Source: Pollenia angustigena (taxonomy: Eukaryota; Arthropoda; Insecta; Diptera; Polleniidae). From it: a stretch of DNA of 64,000 nucleotides. Below the pieces are notes generated by a model. That model was not told where the DNA came from, searched no databases, and saw nothing but the letters and a program-made list of their open reading frames with translations. The stretch covers positions 38,369,882 to 38,433,881 of the forward strand of contig OV884059.1 in assembly GCA_930367215.1 (NCBI GenBank), read 5' to 3'. A program made the position numbers and the translations under genes. Below, piece after piece: positions 63,045 through 64,000 of this stretch (the stretch's first letter is position 1; each line of letters begins with the position of its first letter).

Positions 63045-63747
63045 ATGAGATCTATTAAAAAGTTTATTAATGCATTAAACGTTAGCAAAAAACGCCAATT
63101 CTTTATAAGCAAAGCCAACAGCATTGACATAGACCATATAGTCGTCAGCACAATTATTTTGACAAGAATAAAAATCACTTATTTCTGCCGCAGTTTTTTG
63201 AAATTTGAAGTCTTACATAAATCTTCTTTTTCGATGTATTATATTCGAATGAGCTTTCATCAGTCCAAAGAACTTTTCTCCAAAACTCTACTGGCTTTTG
63301 GACATGTGCATTAGCAAAAGCTAAACGCTTGAGCTCGTTTTGTTTTGATATGTATGGAATATCTCTTGCTTTGTTAGTCTTAAAACATGCTTCTCTCAAG
63401 CGGCGCCGAATTGTCTGCTCACTAATTGAAGTACTGGATGACTTATTCTATTTTGCGGCATCTTTAGGTTTTAACTGAACGTCTGTTTTAAATTTTCGCA
63501 AGATGATTCGGTCTTCACTTAGAGTTGTTTTTCGGTTTGCGCCGGGTCGCGGTAAATTTTGTGCATCGTTTTTGTTTTTAAATTTGTTTATTTGATAAAT
63601 AACAGTTTGACGCAACAAATTGAACTCTATTTCCTTGAAGCCGGCATTAAACTTTGCTACTATTGAGGCTCTAACAATATTAGTTAACTCAGCCGTTTTC
63701 CCAATGTTTTCAAATCCCTGATGAAACAAAATTATAAGTAGACACAA
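63045..63747 (-). pseudogene. Tc1-like transposase remnant
   Basis: Minus frame 63448-63747 gives the N-terminal paired-type helix-turn-helix region ('IGKTAELTNIVRASIV', 'NLPRPGANRKTTLSEDRIIL'). After a TAG and frame change near 63430-63450, 63175-63399 gives 'REACFKTNKARDIPYISKQN', 'RLAFANAHVQKPVEFWRKVL' and 'WTDESSFEYN', which holds the first catalytic Asp of the DDE/D triad. The sequence after 'SKNCGRNK' is not transposase, so the second and third acidic residues are missing. Confidence 0.88.
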
Positions 63748-64000
63748 AAATTAATAAAAACAATTTTAGTTGACCTTCAATTGCAAAGAACACGCAAGAA
63801 TACTGGTATAAAGTGCATGTCAAAATACTTATGCCGAAGCGAAAGTCACTGCCTACTATGATTCTTATCAGCAGTTTGAGAGTGCACAAAACAATGGACA
63901 AAATATTTTACATAAGTTTTGTTGTTAGTGTGCACTTTGTTTTGAGCAAAGCTTAGGTAACGGTATCTTACGCACTTGAACAAAAAAAAAAAAAAAAAAC
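63748..64000. other. No gene; A-run at window end
   Basis: Region upstream of the Tc1-like gene. 'gtgcactttgttttgagca' near 63932 may be part of a worn terminal repeat. An A-run of about 19 lies at 63981-63999. Confidence 0.4.

Overview
The window looks like a mobile-element graveyard from a dipteran (higher-fly-like) nuclear genome. It is AT-rich and has no recognisable host gene. Every coding region I can read belongs to a transposable element: LOA/I-like and Jockey-like LINEs, two BEL/Pao elements, a Ty3/gypsy element of 412/mdg1 type, hAT and Tc1-like elements, and one intron-bearing DNA transposon I cannot place. The insect assignment rests on these families; no species can be named.

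Layout. 1-2680 (-): a decayed LOA/I-like LINE cut by the window edge. 4.1-20.15 kb (+): a BEL/Pao element with gag, protease, RT, RNase H, integrase and an envelope-like gene. It is split by a gypsy element (6660-15450, -, 4-bp target duplication CTAT) and by a hAT (15639-16550, 8-bp duplication). The gypsy element is itself split by a LINE and by at least five MITE-like inserts. 20.3-22.05 kb: a hAT carrying a second element. 22.6-25.9 kb (-): a second BEL/Pao element with inverted LTR ends. 26.1-29.5 kb: a 3.4-kb DNA transposon with inverted repeats of about 530 bp and a transposase gene that has two clean introns. 29.85-31.2 kb and 32.6-36.1 kb (-): two decayed LINEs, the second carrying four MITEs. 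36.4-51 kb: almost continuous MITEs and hAT elements, often nested. 52.3-52.87 kb: a piece of a transposon-associated gene. 52874-57569 (+): a complete Jockey element with two intact ORFs, poly(A) and a 13-bp target duplication. 57.6-64 kb: sparse sequence with two clear MITEs and a Tc1-like transposase remnant.

The strongest result is the nesting record. For many insertions both terminal repeats and target duplications can be read, and for several an uninterrupted relative elsewhere in the window supplies the empty site. A large share of the MITEs have 3-bp TAA or TTA duplications (PIF/Harbinger-like). Others have 8-bp duplications (hAT-like) or TA (Tc1/mariner-like). The intact Jockey element is the likeliest active one. 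Element boundaries given without a stated target duplication are approximate.
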